From assembly GCA_038748065.1 (NCBI GenBank), contig JBCDJG010000038.1, positions 1 to 48,151 on the forward strand: a stretch of 48,151 nt of DNA. Direction: 5' to 3'. Shown here one piece after another: positions 32,011-40,587 of this stretch (within the stretch, counting starts at the first letter, position 1; every line of letters starts with the position of its first letter). Source of the stretch: JBCDJG01 sp038748065 (lineage in GTDB: Bacteria; Pseudomonadota; Gammaproteobacteria; Pseudomonadales; Halieaceae). The translations under genes were made by a program, and so were the position numbers. The notes below the pieces were generated by a model that searched no databases, had not been told where the DNA came from, and worked only from the letters and a program-made list of their open reading frames with translations.

Positions 32011-33429
32011 TCAAACCACTCGGCCAGGATCGAAGCGCAAGAGTATCTCTCTGAGGGCACGGCTGATTCGCGTTTGCTGCCTGATCATTTCAAGCTTTGG
32101 CCAGGTACAGCGCTGCCCAGAAGCGATCAACTTGCCCATGCGCCGCTCACTGGGGAAGGCAAGCAGGCCCATAGGATTGATCAATTTGTAGTCCGGCAAA
32201 ATGTTGATGTCGCCCACGTAGTCCTGGTTAACCACTGAGCGCATAAGGCTTGTCACCTGAGTAACAGCCCCGTTATTTCTGTCGGCTCGGTCTAGCATCA
32301 TCGTGACCGCGTTGAACCACTCCCGCGCCGAGCGACGGGCGGCATTCTCCAACAGACCGCGAGTGGTTTTCTTGCGGTGGCCGTCGGTCACAAAGGGCAA
32401 TACATGAGGGTTTGTCTGGCTCACGACATAGTGGTTCACACCATAGAGGCGTGCCAGACGCTTGGCGGGCATATCATCGCTGACCGAGCCGTCTACCCAT
32501 TTCCGCGAAGGCAGGAAGCTCTTGCGCTGGCCATGATCATCCATGGCCTCGAGCGTGACTGCCGGAAAAATGCCCGGCACCGCCGCCGAAGCCATCACCG
32601 CGCTGCGAATCATGACATTAGGCGAAGTGATGGCGTTCATCAGGCGTGAGGTCTGGTGGGTCTCGGCCGGCGCAATGGAGACGTTCATCGCCCGCCCCGT
32701 CATCGAATAGGCCTCCTCGAAGGTGAGGTCAGGTATGAAGGCGTTGATGCTCTCCTCGAGGTCGCTAATATCAACCACGCCGGTGCTGCGCCCGCCGGCG
32801 GGCACACGCTGCATAAAGTACTCGGGCTGCAGGAGCTCAGGCAGTTCATCATCGGTGTGCGTGCAGACCACACTACCAACAATGGACCCGCCGCTAGCGC
32901 CTGACATGACATAGGGCAGCAGGCCTGCCTCAGACAGCGCCTTGACTACCCCCACATGAAAAAAGAGCAGCGAGCCAGAGCCGCTCATCATGAAGGCGGT
33001 GTGCCCGAAGCAGTGACTGGCACGGCGAAAGAACTCCACTTTTTCTTCAACAGCGACGTCGCTGTCTGTTTCGTCAGCGAGGAACTCAAGCGTTTGCGCG
33101 ATCTCTTCGATGTACTCCTCAATGAGGTGCTTCGTTCCCGTCTTGGCCTTGCCGTAGAGCCCGGCGCCCCCCATGCCGCCCATATTGCCGTGAATGCCCT
33201 CGTTGAGCGTAAACAGCATGCCACGGGCGTCGTGGCGAGACCTCAGGCTGCGCAACCTGTCCAAGCGGGTGCGAATGGAAACATAATCGTATTGGCTGGT
33301 ATTGTCCTTTCGCCGCCACTGGTCCAGTTTGTGGTAGCGGTCATAGGCTTCGGCAGCGTCACGCCATTCTTCGTAGCTGCTGGCGCGATCGAGTGAACGA
33401 TTTATCTGTTGTTGCGTCAGGATCGGCAT
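32011..33429 (-). CDS. Patatin-like phospholipase with N-terminal DUF3336-type region
   Basis: This protein of about 472 residues has an N-terminal helical region like DUF3336 (SSYEEWRDAAEAYDRYHKLDQW). The patatin domain follows: SGSGSLLFFHVGVVKAL, nucleophile motif SGASGGSIVGS (GxSxG), ASAAVPGIFPAV and the dyad Asp in WVDGSVSDD. Patatins hydrolyse phospholipids, acylglycerols or fatty-acyl esters with a Ser-Asp dyad. I chose ATG 33429 because GGAG is 7 nt upstream; the TTG at 33462 lacks such a site. No signal peptide is seen. It is divergent from the alkylsulfatase with palindrome B between them, suggesting joint control of lipid and alkylsulfate breakdown. Confidence 0.9.
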   Translation of the reverse strand: MPILTQQQINRSLDRASSYEEWRDAAEAYDRYHKLDQWRRKDNTSQYDYVSIRTRLDRLRSLRSRHDARGMLFTLNEGIHGNMGGMGGAGLYGKAKTGTKHLIEEYIEEIAQTLEFLADETDSDVAVEEKVEFFRRASHCFGHTAFMMSGSGSLLFFHVGVVKALSEAGLLPYVMSGASGGSIVGSVVCTHTDDELPELLQPEYFMQRVPAGGRSTGVVDISDLEESINAFIPDLTFEEAYSMTGRAMNVSIAPAETHQTSRLMNAITSPNVMIRSAVMASAAVPGIFPAVTLEAMDDHGQRKSFLPSRKWVDGSVSDDMPAKRLARLYGVNHYVVSQTNPHVLPFVTDGHRKKTTRGLLENAARRSAREWFNAVTMMLDRADRNNGAVTQVTSLMRSVVNQDYVGDINILPDYKLINPMGLLAFPSERRMGKLIASGQRCTWPKLEMIRQQTRISRALREILLRFDPGRVV

Positions 33430-33469
33430 CAATGGGCTCCGCTCCCCAGGGTTTAGCGTCAACTTATTT

Positions 33470-33486
33470 TGACGTCTTGGATGTCA
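33470..33486. promoter_or_regulatory. Putative operator B, TGACGTCTTGGATGTCA
   Basis: This is a 17-bp palindrome (TGAC-N9-GTCA, extended by T and A to 19 bp) in the 116-bp divergent gap between patatin and alkylsulfatase. The plus-strand promoter TTGACG (33469-33474), 17 bp, TAAAGT (33492-33497) overlaps it, and a TTGACA faces the other way at 33482-33487. Bound protein would block both genes. Confidence 0.55.
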
Positions 33487-33545
33487 ATAAGTAAAGTCGC
33501 GTGTCAGCGAAGAACTCAGGGACTCATGACAAACCCGTGAAAATA

Positions 33546-35531
33546 ATGATCAGGTTCAGAGCCATCGCCCGCTTTGGGCTACTCGCCATGGCGGGCGCAA
33601 CGCTCATCGCTTGCAGCAGTGAAAAGCCGCCGCTCGACACAAGCCCCGGCAGCCAGGGTAACTCGGCAGCCACCGACACAACGGCTCGCGCCAATGCCGA
33701 CGTCGCCGCCAGCTTGAATCTCGCCGATCAGCGTGATTTCGAGGATGCCAGCCGCGGCTTGATTGCCGCACCTGAGGATCTCACCATCCGCATGGCCGAC
33801 GGCAGCGTGATCTGGCGGATGGCGGACTACGACTTCATGCAAGGTGAGGCGCCCCCCAGCGTCAATCCCAGCTTATGGCGGCAGGCCACGCTGAACAATA
33901 TCCACGGCCTGTTCGAAGTCACCGAGGGTATCTACCAGCTAAGGGGTTTCGACCTCGCCAATATGAGTATTATCGAGGGCGAGACCGGCTGGATCCTCGT
34001 TGACCCCTTGACTACGAAAGAGACAGCTCAAGCGGCTCTCGCCTTTGCGCGAGCGCACCTTGGCGATAAGCCTGTGTCGTCTGTCATCGTGACACATTCT
34101 CACATCGACCACTTCGGCGGCATTCTAGGCGTACTTGAGGAAGACGGAAGCACCCAGATCATTGCGCCCATCGGCTTTATGGAAGCAGCAACCAGTGAAA
34201 ACGTACTCGCCGGCACGACCATGAGCCGACGCGCGATGTTCATGTATGGCAGCCAGCTGGAGCGTTCGCCAAAGGGCCACGTTGGTTCCGGGCTCGGCAA
34301 AAGCCCCGCCTTCGGCAGTCCGGGTATTGCTGCACCAGACCTGATCGTCACCCAAACCGGTGAACGCCATACCATCGACGGCGTTGAGATGGTGTTCCAG
34401 AATGCGGCTGGATCTGAAGCCCCAGCCGAACTCACTTTCTACATTCCGGCGAAGAAAGCTTACTGCGGTGCGGAGGTGGTTTCTCGACACATGCACAACC
34501 TCTACACCCTGCGCGGCGCCGAGGTTCGAGACGCGCTTAAGTGGAGCTATTACATTGATGAGGTAATCGGCCTGTTCAGTGACGTTGAGGTCTACTTTGG
34601 CAGCCATCACTGGCCGCTGTGGGGCAACACAGACATTATCGATTTCCTCAAAAAGCAGCGTGACGGGTACCGCTATATCCATGATCAAACCCTACGCCTG
34701 GCAGCCCAGGGGCAAACACCGCGAGAGATCGCCGAAGAAATTGCCATGCCGGAGTCTCTGCGCACCAGCTTTTCTAATCGCGGCTACTACGGCACGCTCA
34801 AGCACAATGCAAAGGCGGTCTACCAACGCTACTTTGGCTGGTATGACGGCAACCCCGCCAACCTCGACCCTCTTCCCCCTGTTGAATCGGCTCAGCGTTA
34901 CGTCGAGGCCATGGGTGGGGCCGACGCTGTGCTCGTCAGAGCACAGGAAGACTACCAGGCGGGCGAGTACCGCTGGGTGGCAGAGCTTTTGAATCATCTG
35001 GTCTTTGTCGACCCGGATAACAGCGAGGCCCGGGAGCTTCTTGCTAGCACCTACGATCAGCTGGGCTATCAGGCCGAATCGGGGCCCTGGCGCGACGTCT
35101 ACCTGACAGGCGCACTGGAATTGCGGCAGGGTCCTCCCGCTGAGGGTGTCGGCATTGCCAACGCAGTGGATCTACTGAGGGAAACCCCGGTCGAGGAATT
35201 CATGCAGGTAATCGCGGTGATGCTGAACGGCCCAAGGGCCGATGGTAAGGCTTACACCTTCAACTTCGAATTCACCGATCTTGGTGAAACGCATACCCTG
35301 CAACTGGAGAACGCCGTTTTGCACCATCGCAGTGGTGATCCTGCGGCAGATGCCAATGCGACTATACGCATTACCCATGAACTCTTTTTAAGCCTACTGA
35401 CGGGTAGCGCCGGCATTCAAGATACGCTGCTGTCCGACGAGGTTTCCCTGGAGGGCTCAAGCCTGGACCTCGTGCGTTTCTTTACGCTGCTTGATCCGGC
35501 CGACGAGGTGTTCAATATCATAGAACCCTGA
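33546..35531 (+). CDS. Alkylsulfatase (SdsA1/BDS1-type metallo-beta-lactamase fold), lipoprotein
   Basis: This protein of about 661 residues starts MIRFRAIARFGLLAMAGATL and has a lipobox LIAC (Cys23), so it is probably a membrane-anchored lipoprotein in the periplasm or on the surface. The zinc motif is THSHIDHFGG (H184, H186, D188, H189). The substrate-domain opening VNPSLWRQATLNNIHGLFEV is typical, and a C-terminal SCP2-like sterol-carrier domain covers about the last 125 residues. The family removes sulfate from primary or secondary alkyl sulfates such as SDS, giving alcohols. ATG 33546 is preferred for its signal sequence; a GTG at 33501 is possible. It is divergent from patatin across operator B. 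Confidence 0.94.
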   Translation: MIRFRAIARFGLLAMAGATLIACSSEKPPLDTSPGSQGNSAATDTTARANADVAASLNLADQRDFEDASRGLIAAPEDLTIRMADGSVIWRMADYDFMQGEAPPSVNPSLWRQATLNNIHGLFEVTEGIYQLRGFDLANMSIIEGETGWILVDPLTTKETAQAALAFARAHLGDKPVSSVIVTHSHIDHFGGILGVLEEDGSTQIIAPIGFMEAATSENVLAGTTMSRRAMFMYGSQLERSPKGHVGSGLGKSPAFGSPGIAAPDLIVTQTGERHTIDGVEMVFQNAAGSEAPAELTFYIPAKKAYCGAEVVSRHMHNLYTLRGAEVRDALKWSYYIDEVIGLFSDVEVYFGSHHWPLWGNTDIIDFLKKQRDGYRYIHDQTLRLAAQGQTPREIAEEIAMPESLRTSFSNRGYYGTLKHNAKAVYQRYFGWYDGNPANLDPLPPVESAQRYVEAMGGADAVLVRAQEDYQAGEYRWVAELLNHLVFVDPDNSEARELLASTYDQLGYQAESGPWRDVYLTGALELRQGPPAEGVGIANAVDLLRETPVEEFMQVIAVMLNGPRADGKAYTFNFEFTDLGETHTLQLENAVLHHRSGDPAADANATIRITHELFLSLLTGSAGIQDTLLSDEVSLEGSSLDLVRFFTLLDPADEVFNIIEP

Positions 35532-35546
35532 GGAGAACCCTCAGGG
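35526..35546. terminator. Hairpin over two convergent stop codons
   Basis: CCCTGAGG (35526-35533), a 5-nt loop and CCTCAGGG (35539-35546) form a perfect 8-bp stem. It covers the alkylsulfatase TGA (35529-35531) and the TGA of the small convergent gene (35541-35543). No T-run follows on either strand, so it may be a weak bidirectional terminator or transcript-end stabiliser. Confidence 0.45.
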
Positions 35547-35909
35547 GAGCGCTTCCGCCCGGACCCATTCGATAATGCGAGTCATAAAGCCGACTTTGAC
35601 TTTGAATTCCATCCGATCGGGGGCTGCCAGGGATATACTGGCGCCTTTGTACTCACCTAGCCTTTCCGCATAGACCTCGCCGTGCCAGAAGTTCTCCGCT
35701 GAGTCATCGGCCTTCAGGTCTTTCAGAATTTCGGGGCCGACGCGCTCAGGGAACTTGTCGTTGCGCACGACCGTCCCCTTCCCTCGCGCCAGGTCGATCT
35801 CGATCCAGCCTGGTTCATCGGAGTGTTTCCAGAGACCGCCAATGTCATCAGCCAATGCGCCGCGGCCAACAAAAACCAGAGCCATCACAAGTACCATACG
35901 TGTGATCAT
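35541..35909 (-). CDS. Small exported protein, DUF2147-like
   Basis: This 122-residue protein has a signal peptide (MITRMVLVMALVFVGRGALADD) and then a short domain beginning GGLWKHSDEPGWIEIDL and ending in MEFKVKVGFMTRIIEW. The layout, with an initial G-W element, beta strands and small size, resembles DUF2147 periplasmic proteins, though it is shorter than most and lacks their usual Cys pair. The start overlaps the GST-like stop by one base (TGATG), so it is the last gene of the five-gene minus-strand operon. Function unknown. Confidence 0.82.
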   Translation of the reverse strand: MITRMVLVMALVFVGRGALADDIGGLWKHSDEPGWIEIDLARGKGTVVRNDKFPERVGPEILKDLKADDSAENFWHGEVYAERLGEYKGASISLAAPDRMEFKVKVGFMTRIIEWVRAEALP

Positions 35910-37066
35910 CAGCGCAGCTCCCCCCAGACCTCGAGATGGCCCCGGCGTTCGACGCGGCGCCGGGTACGCAGTGTGAGCAGAGCACTCAAACCCACCTCGG
36001 CAAACAGCCCTTCGATCTGCTGCTGCACCACGGTATCAGCCTCGTCGTAACAGTCCTGCAGGCGCTGCAGCAGGTAGAAGCGATAGGGCATGACAGAGCT
36101 ATCAATTCGAATCCCCCGCCAATCGAACTCGCACATGCCGATGCTGCGCTCACCGGGTTTTTCCAGACCGTTGGTTCCCGCGTCGATGTCCGGGCGCTCG
36201 TCCAGCCAGCGGTTGGTGAAGTCTACATGGGCTCTGATCTCGGGCAGGTATTCCTGCGCCACGAAGCGCATAAGGGACTTCAGCGTGTCCGGGATAGCAT
36301 CGACGGCGAGGCCGCATGCCGCCGGGTTGTGATCGCCCCAGTACTCCTCGCGCGTATTCATGCGCTCGACCCAGCGCGCTACACGTGGCGCCTGCTGGCG
36401 CATGAGCCGTGAGGGCACCGGGTCGCGGTACAGGTGTCCGTAAAGCGGCCCCATCAGGGCGTAGTCGGCGAGGCTGGGTTGTCTACCCAGGATATACGGG
36501 AAATCGCGCAGGTGCGCCTCGAACAGGCGGAGAAATTCCTGGTAAGCCTCGGCCACCAGCGGTTTCGCCGCTTCGCTAACACCGAAAAACGCCTTGGCCT
36601 TGCGCATCCGCCCACTCGCAAAGGCGAACACCTGCTCAAGCGTTTCCTCATCGGCGCCCTCCGGGGCGAAGGGGCTGAATTCCGATTTGAGAAAGGACAG
36701 GTTTTCCTCGTCGTAGTCCCAGCGAAAGTGCATGGCCGGGCGCAGCAGGCCTTCTCCGCCAAACAGTTCGAAGAGAAAGGCGACGGCCCTTATCATATAG
36801 CTCTCCGGATAGGCCGACGCCTCAGCCGCGCCACGCTCCTCGAAATGATGAATGATTTCGGAACCGTCCTGCACGACCTCGCCCTGAGGCGTTTCCAGAA
36901 CCGGGATAATGAAACGACCGATTTTAGGCAGCACCTGCTCATTGTAGTGAGGGTTATTCGGGCTCTGTTCCACGAAGTCGATGCCCTGCTTCCGCAAATA
37001 GCTCCGCGCCTTGGCGGTGTAGAGCGAGCAGGCGGCGCCGTACAGCGTGTATTTCTTATCAGTCAT
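35909..37066 (-). CDS. Glutathione S-transferase-like protein with C-terminal extension
   Basis: This 385-residue protein is the longest of the three related GST-like proteins. The thioredoxin-like domain is seen as YTLYGAACSLYTAKARSYLR and RFIIPVLETPQGEVVQDGSE, the helical domain as PYILGRQPSLADYALMGPLY. The subfamily motif is RPAMHFRWDY. The C-terminal extension includes MPYRFYLLQRLQDCYDEAD, a helical stretch shared with the others. The start at 37066 has AGGA about 7 nt upstream and lies 34 nt after the SDR. Within an operon with haloalkane dehalogenase and SDR, a glutathione-dependent catabolic or detoxifying step is plausible. Confidence 0.88.
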   Translation of the reverse strand: MTDKKYTLYGAACSLYTAKARSYLRKQGIDFVEQSPNNPHYNEQVLPKIGRFIIPVLETPQGEVVQDGSEIIHHFEERGAAEASAYPESYMIRAVAFLFELFGGEGLLRPAMHFRWDYDEENLSFLKSEFSPFAPEGADEETLEQVFAFASGRMRKAKAFFGVSEAAKPLVAEAYQEFLRLFEAHLRDFPYILGRQPSLADYALMGPLYGHLYRDPVPSRLMRQQAPRVARWVERMNTREEYWGDHNPAACGLAVDAIPDTLKSLMRFVAQEYLPEIRAHVDFTNRWLDERPDIDAGTNGLEKPGERSIGMCEFDWRGIRIDSSVMPYRFYLLQRLQDCYDEADTVVQQQIEGLFAEVGLSALLTLRTRRRVERRGHLEVWGELR

Positions 37067-37100
37067 GCGGTGTCCTGTCTAATGTACTGGCGAGGGGCGC

Positions 37101-37910
37101 TCAACGGGTGTTGAAGGTGCCGCCGTCGCTGGTAATGACTTCACCCACCACGTAGGCGCCAGCCCGGGAGCAGAGGAAGATCGCGAGGCCAGCAATGTCC
37201 TCAGCTGAGCCCACGCGGTTGCGCGGGCTGTTGGCACCGACCGCGTTCCAATCCACACCATCCGTTTCGCCACCAAAGCCGACGCCGGTACTGAGCATCC
37301 ATGTGGGATAGGGGCCGGGGGCGATCGCGTTGCAGTTGATATGCTCACGGGTCAGGTGGGTCGCAAGGAAGCGTGTCAGGTGGTGTACCGCGGCCTTGGA
37401 GGCGCCGTAACTAAACGCATCAAAGCCGGACGACCCCAGACCATCGATAGAACCGATGTTAATAACCCTGGCCGGGTCCTCCGCGTCACCGGCGGCGCGC
37501 AGCAAGGGCAGCAGCTTCTGGGTGAGGAAGAACACGCCCTTGACGTTGGTATCCATGACCTTGTCCCAACCGTTCTCAGGGAACTCGTCGATCGGTGCGC
37601 CCCAGGAGGCGCCTGCATTGTTTACCAAGATATCCAGCTGGTCTTCCTGCGCGCCGATGGCGTCGGCGAGGGCCTGGCAGCCCGCGACCGTGGACAGGTC
37701 TACCGGTACCGAAATGCATTCGCCCTGGTACTCGCTGGCCAAGCGATCAGCGGTAGCGTCACAGACCTCCGCCTTGCGCGAACTGATGTACACCTTCGCG
37801 CCGGCTGCAAGAAATCCAGCGGCGATCATCTCGCCAATGCCGCGGGAGCCGCCGGTGACCAAGGCGGTTTTGCCGGCGATGGAAAACAAATTGGAAAAGT
37901 CGATGCTCAT
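37101..37910 (-). CDS. Short-chain dehydrogenase/reductase (classical SDR)
   Basis: This 269-residue protein has the cofactor motif TGGSRGIG (about residues 19-26), NNAG (97-100) and the catalytic residues S154 (NIGSIDG), Y168 and K172 (YGASK). It oxidises or reduces alcohols/ketones with NAD(P). The Arg in the Gly-rich motif favours NADPH but does not prove it. It lies 41 nt downstream of the haloalkane dehalogenase, which releases an alcohol, so oxidation of that alcohol to a ketone or aldehyde is an attractive inference. Third in the five-gene minus-strand operon. Confidence 0.93.
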   Translation of the reverse strand: MSIDFSNLFSIAGKTALVTGGSRGIGEMIAAGFLAAGAKVYISSRKAEVCDATADRLASEYQGECISVPVDLSTVAGCQALADAIGAQEDQLDILVNNAGASWGAPIDEFPENGWDKVMDTNVKGVFFLTQKLLPLLRAAGDAEDPARVINIGSIDGLGSSGFDAFSYGASKAAVHHLTRFLATHLTREHINCNAIAPGPYPTWMLSTGVGFGGETDGVDWNAVGANSPRNRVGSAEDIAGLAIFLCSRAGAYVVGEVITSDGGTFNTR

Positions 37911-37951
37911 GCTGCTCTACTCCTGTGGGCTGGCACTGTATCAAGGGATAG

Positions 37952-38860
37952 TCAGGATACCTGAAGAAACGGAATTATCTCCGCTACCAGTTCCTCAGGC
38001 TTATCCTCCTGTATAAAGTGCCCACCGCCCCGGATAATTTTATGGTTCTGACCGCAGGCGCCGGGAATACGCTCCTGGATGACTTTTTCGATACCTCTGG
38101 TCATTGGATCTCGATTGCCGAACAGCGTCAGTACCGGTTTGTTAAAGTTGCCCAGCTTCTCCCACGCGGCCTGGTTCCCTGGCACACCCGGGTTATCCGG
38201 AAACAAGGCGATCAGCCCTGGGAAGGACAGTATTCCAGCTTGATACCTGAGGCTCGGGAAAGGTGCTCGGTAGGCCCGGAACTCCGCGTCTGAGAAACCC
38301 TCAGCCTTGATCGCGCGCGTCATCGCCGTTTTCAGTGGAAATAGCGGCAGGAACTTCATTATAAACTGCCAGGTTTGCAGCCCCTGGGTGCCGCCCTCCC
38401 CCGCAGGTAAACCGGAATTCGCGACGACGACGCGATCGAAGCGATCGGGATTATCCGCCACCAGGTTCAGGCCGATCACCCCGCCCCAGTCCTGGCAGAC
38501 GAGGGTGATGTGATTCAGGTCCAATCCCCCGAGCCACTTCTGCATCCAGCTGATATGGCGAGCCTGGGTGTAGTCACTGCGCTTCGCGGGTTTGTCGCTA
38601 CGCCCAAGACCAATGAGGTCAACCGCGATGACCCGCCGGCCGGTCTCCAATAGCCCGGGGATCATCTTGCGGTAGATGTAGGACCAGGACGGATTGCCGT
38701 GCATCAGCAGAATCGGCTGCGCCTCGCGGGGGCCTTCGTCAATATAATGAACCCTGAGTTCCGTACCATCCTCATCCTGAATCATCAGGTAGTTCGGCGC
38801 GTAGTCGTAGCCGGGCAGGTTCTCGAAACAACTGTCCGGTGTGCGCAACACTTTCATCAT
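37952..38860 (-). CDS. Haloalkane dehalogenase (HLD-I-like)
   Basis: This 302-residue alpha/beta hydrolase has HGNPSWSYIYR (oxyanion and first halide-binding region), nucleophile Asp in VCQDWGGVIG (D124) followed by the halide-binding W125, acid D251 in FGNRDPMTRG and base H281 in RGGGHFIQED. W164 (LQTWQF) is a candidate second halide Trp. D124/W125 coincide with the numbering of DhlA, and the acid after strand 7 places it in HLD-I. The enzyme swaps a carbon-bound halide for hydroxyl. Some family members with these motifs prove to be epoxide or ester hydrolases, but the Asp-Trp pair favours dehalogenase. No signal peptide. It lies 21 nt after the membrane-protein gene. Confidence 0.9.
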   Translation of the reverse strand: MMKVLRTPDSCFENLPGYDYAPNYLMIQDEDGTELRVHYIDEGPREAQPILLMHGNPSWSYIYRKMIPGLLETGRRVIAVDLIGLGRSDKPAKRSDYTQARHISWMQKWLGGLDLNHITLVCQDWGGVIGLNLVADNPDRFDRVVVANSGLPAGEGGTQGLQTWQFIMKFLPLFPLKTAMTRAIKAEGFSDAEFRAYRAPFPSLRYQAGILSFPGLIALFPDNPGVPGNQAAWEKLGNFNKPVLTLFGNRDPMTRGIEKVIQERIPGACGQNHKIIRGGGHFIQEDKPEELVAEIIPFLQVS

Positions 38861-38881
38861 AGTCGGTGAGTCTACCTCTCT

Positions 38882-39508
38882 TTACGCCAAAGCCAGCTGC
38901 AGCAAAGCCGCTGCCAGCGCCAGCACGAGGGCCAGCGTCACTCGCGGTGAGGCATACAGGCCCATGCTCTTCTGGGCGGGGATCGCAAAGGTCTGCCTTA
39001 GCGCTGCGGCCTTGTATTTGTGGATATGATCGAACTCGGCATCCGCCATGGTGGCGAGCATGGCGTCACGACGAGAGCGGTAGCGGATAAGACCAGCCAC
39101 GTGCCAGCCTGGGTTTGGCGGTGTGTTCCAGGCGTCCATGTAGCCACCCACTACGCGCGTACTCAGCACCGGGTGGCCCGCGCGGCGCAGGAACAATTTC
39201 ATCAGCGGCTTGAAGTACTCCAGCAGCAACTCCTGGGCCTTTACACCCTGTCCTGTATCCGGATGCTCCACCGGCGAGGGATTGAACTGGACGAGGTTGA
39301 CCATAATGAATTCCTTGCCGTCATCCTCTTCCATGAATTTCCGCAGCACAGCAATGTCCTGCTTATCAGCGCCGTGCTCGGCCCGCTGCTCCAGGTGATG
39401 GGTGAATTCTTCCACTTCTTCTGCTGTTAGCGGCTTCCTTATCCCGTCATACCACAGGCGAAACGCCAGGTAGAGTACGAGCGCAGCCCCCCATATCGCT
39501 ATCGCCAT
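38882..39508 (-). CDS. Membrane protein with terminal TM segments, dimeric-barrel-like core
   Basis: This 208-residue protein has one transmembrane segment at each end (AIAIWGAALVLYLAFRLW, about 3-20; VTLALVLALAAALLQLAL near the C-terminus). The soluble core of about 160 residues contains EFIMVNLVQFNPSP, LEYFKPLMKLFLRRAGHPVLSTRVVGG and WHVAGLIRYRSRRDAMLATM. This resembles a ferredoxin-like dimeric alpha/beta barrel (DUF1330/EthD-type), but I do not recognise the family firmly. It is the first gene of the dehalogenase operon, starting just downstream of palindrome C. It may hold the pathway at the membrane or bind a hydrophobic intermediate. Confidence 0.78.
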   Translation of the reverse strand: MAIAIWGAALVLYLAFRLWYDGIRKPLTAEEVEEFTHHLEQRAEHGADKQDIAVLRKFMEEDDGKEFIMVNLVQFNPSPVEHPDTGQGVKAQELLLEYFKPLMKLFLRRAGHPVLSTRVVGGYMDAWNTPPNPGWHVAGLIRYRSRRDAMLATMADAEFDHIHKYKAAALRQTFAIPAQKSMGLYASPRVTLALVLALAAALLQLALA

Positions 39509-39532
39509 GAAACATCACTCTAAGCATATTAT

Positions 39533-39549
39533 TGACATAGTTTATGTCA
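39533..39549. promoter_or_regulatory. Putative operator C, TGACATAGTTTATGTCA
   Basis: A perfect 17-bp palindrome (7-bp arms, 3-bp centre) lies in the 82-bp divergent gap between the dehalogenase operon and the MDR-DUF2855 operon. A TTGACA (39532-39537) that could be the plus-strand -35 overlaps its left arm. It is the best-formed of four related sites in the right half of the window. Confidence 0.6.
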
Positions 39550-39590
39550 TTATTTAACCTGCGTGCAACTTGATACAGGGAAATTCAACA

Positions 39591-40577
39591 GTGCCAACCC
39601 AGGTGAGACTGAAAAAAGCCCCGAGCACAAGCGCCGGCCCGAAGTGGCAGGTCACCCATAATGACCTGCCGCCGCTCAAGGACGGACAGATGCGCGTCAA
39701 GCTGCACTACATCTCCATCGACCCCGGCATGGCAGGCTGGATCACCGCCAAGCGTTCCTATATCGAAGCGATAGGCGAAGGCGACGTTATGCGTGCTTTC
39801 GGCGTAGGAGAAGTGGTAGAGAGCCGAGCTGAACAGTTCCCCGCCGGATCCTTTGTCACCGGCTTCACCGGCGTTCAGACCGAGGCCGTGCTCGATACCC
39901 CCGGCTTCCTGAGATCGATCGACCCTGAACTGGCCCCTCTGGGCAATTTCATGAGCGGCCTGGGCATGCCGGGCTTTACGGGTTACTTCGGCATGAGCGA
40001 TATCGGCGCGCCGCAAGCCGGTGAGACGGTGATTGTCTCCGCCGCCGCGGGCGCCGTGGGCTCGATTGCTTCGCAGATCGCCAAACTTGCCGGGGCACGC
40101 GTTATCGGAATCGCTGGCGGCATGGAAAAATGCGCCCTGCTCACAGATCGTTTTGGACTCGATGGCGCCATTGATTACAAGGCAGGGCCGATCAAGGATG
40201 CACTGCGCGAGCACTGCCCCGATGGCATCGACGTGTACTTCGACAACGTTGGCGGCGACACCCTCGACGCCGTGCTGATGCGGATGAATCGCCTTGGCCG
40301 CATAGTGCTCTGCGGCGGCATTTCCCAGTACGGCGGCAAGGCCCGGGGGCCGGCAAACTATCTGCAGATTGTCACCCACTCCCTGACGATGCGCGGCTTT
40401 ACCATGCGTGATTACCTGCACCGCATCCCAGAGGCCGAGGAGAAGCTGGCGGCACTCATCAGGGATAACAGGATCACCTTTCTGGAACACGTTCTTGAGG
40501 GTATCGAGTCCTTCCCGGAGGGTTTCAAAATGATCTTCGCCGGCGGCAACGTCGGCAAACTGATGATCAAGGTTTAG
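39591..40577 (+). CDS. NADP-dependent zinc-independent medium-chain oxidoreductase
   Basis: This 328-residue protein of the leukotriene-B4-dehydrogenase/CurA branch of MDR has YISIDPGMAGWI, GVGEVVESRAEQFPAGSFVTG, the Rossmann motif AAAGAVGSIASQIAKLAGARVIG, and DVYFDNVGGDTLDAVL. No zinc-binding Cys are present. Members reduce activated C=C bonds of enones or enals with NADPH. I chose the GTG at 39591 (AGGGAA about 8 nt upstream) over the TTG at 39570, which lies without a ribosome site. It is divergent from the dehalogenase operon across operator C, and the DUF2855 gene follows after 10 nt. Confidence 0.92.
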   Translation: MPTQVRLKKAPSTSAGPKWQVTHNDLPPLKDGQMRVKLHYISIDPGMAGWITAKRSYIEAIGEGDVMRAFGVGEVVESRAEQFPAGSFVTGFTGVQTEAVLDTPGFLRSIDPELAPLGNFMSGLGMPGFTGYFGMSDIGAPQAGETVIVSAAAGAVGSIASQIAKLAGARVIGIAGGMEKCALLTDRFGLDGAIDYKAGPIKDALREHCPDGIDVYFDNVGGDTLDAVLMRMNRLGRIVLCGGISQYGGKARGPANYLQIVTHSLTMRGFTMRDYLHRIPEAEEKLAALIRDNRITFLEHVLEGIESFPEGFKMIFAGGNVGKLMIKV

Positions 40578-40587
40578 GAATCATAAC

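Noticed and set aside
39585..40490. 301-codon minus-strand open frame opposite the MDR reductase
   Set aside because: Antisense shadow; the plus-strand frame has full MDR motifs.
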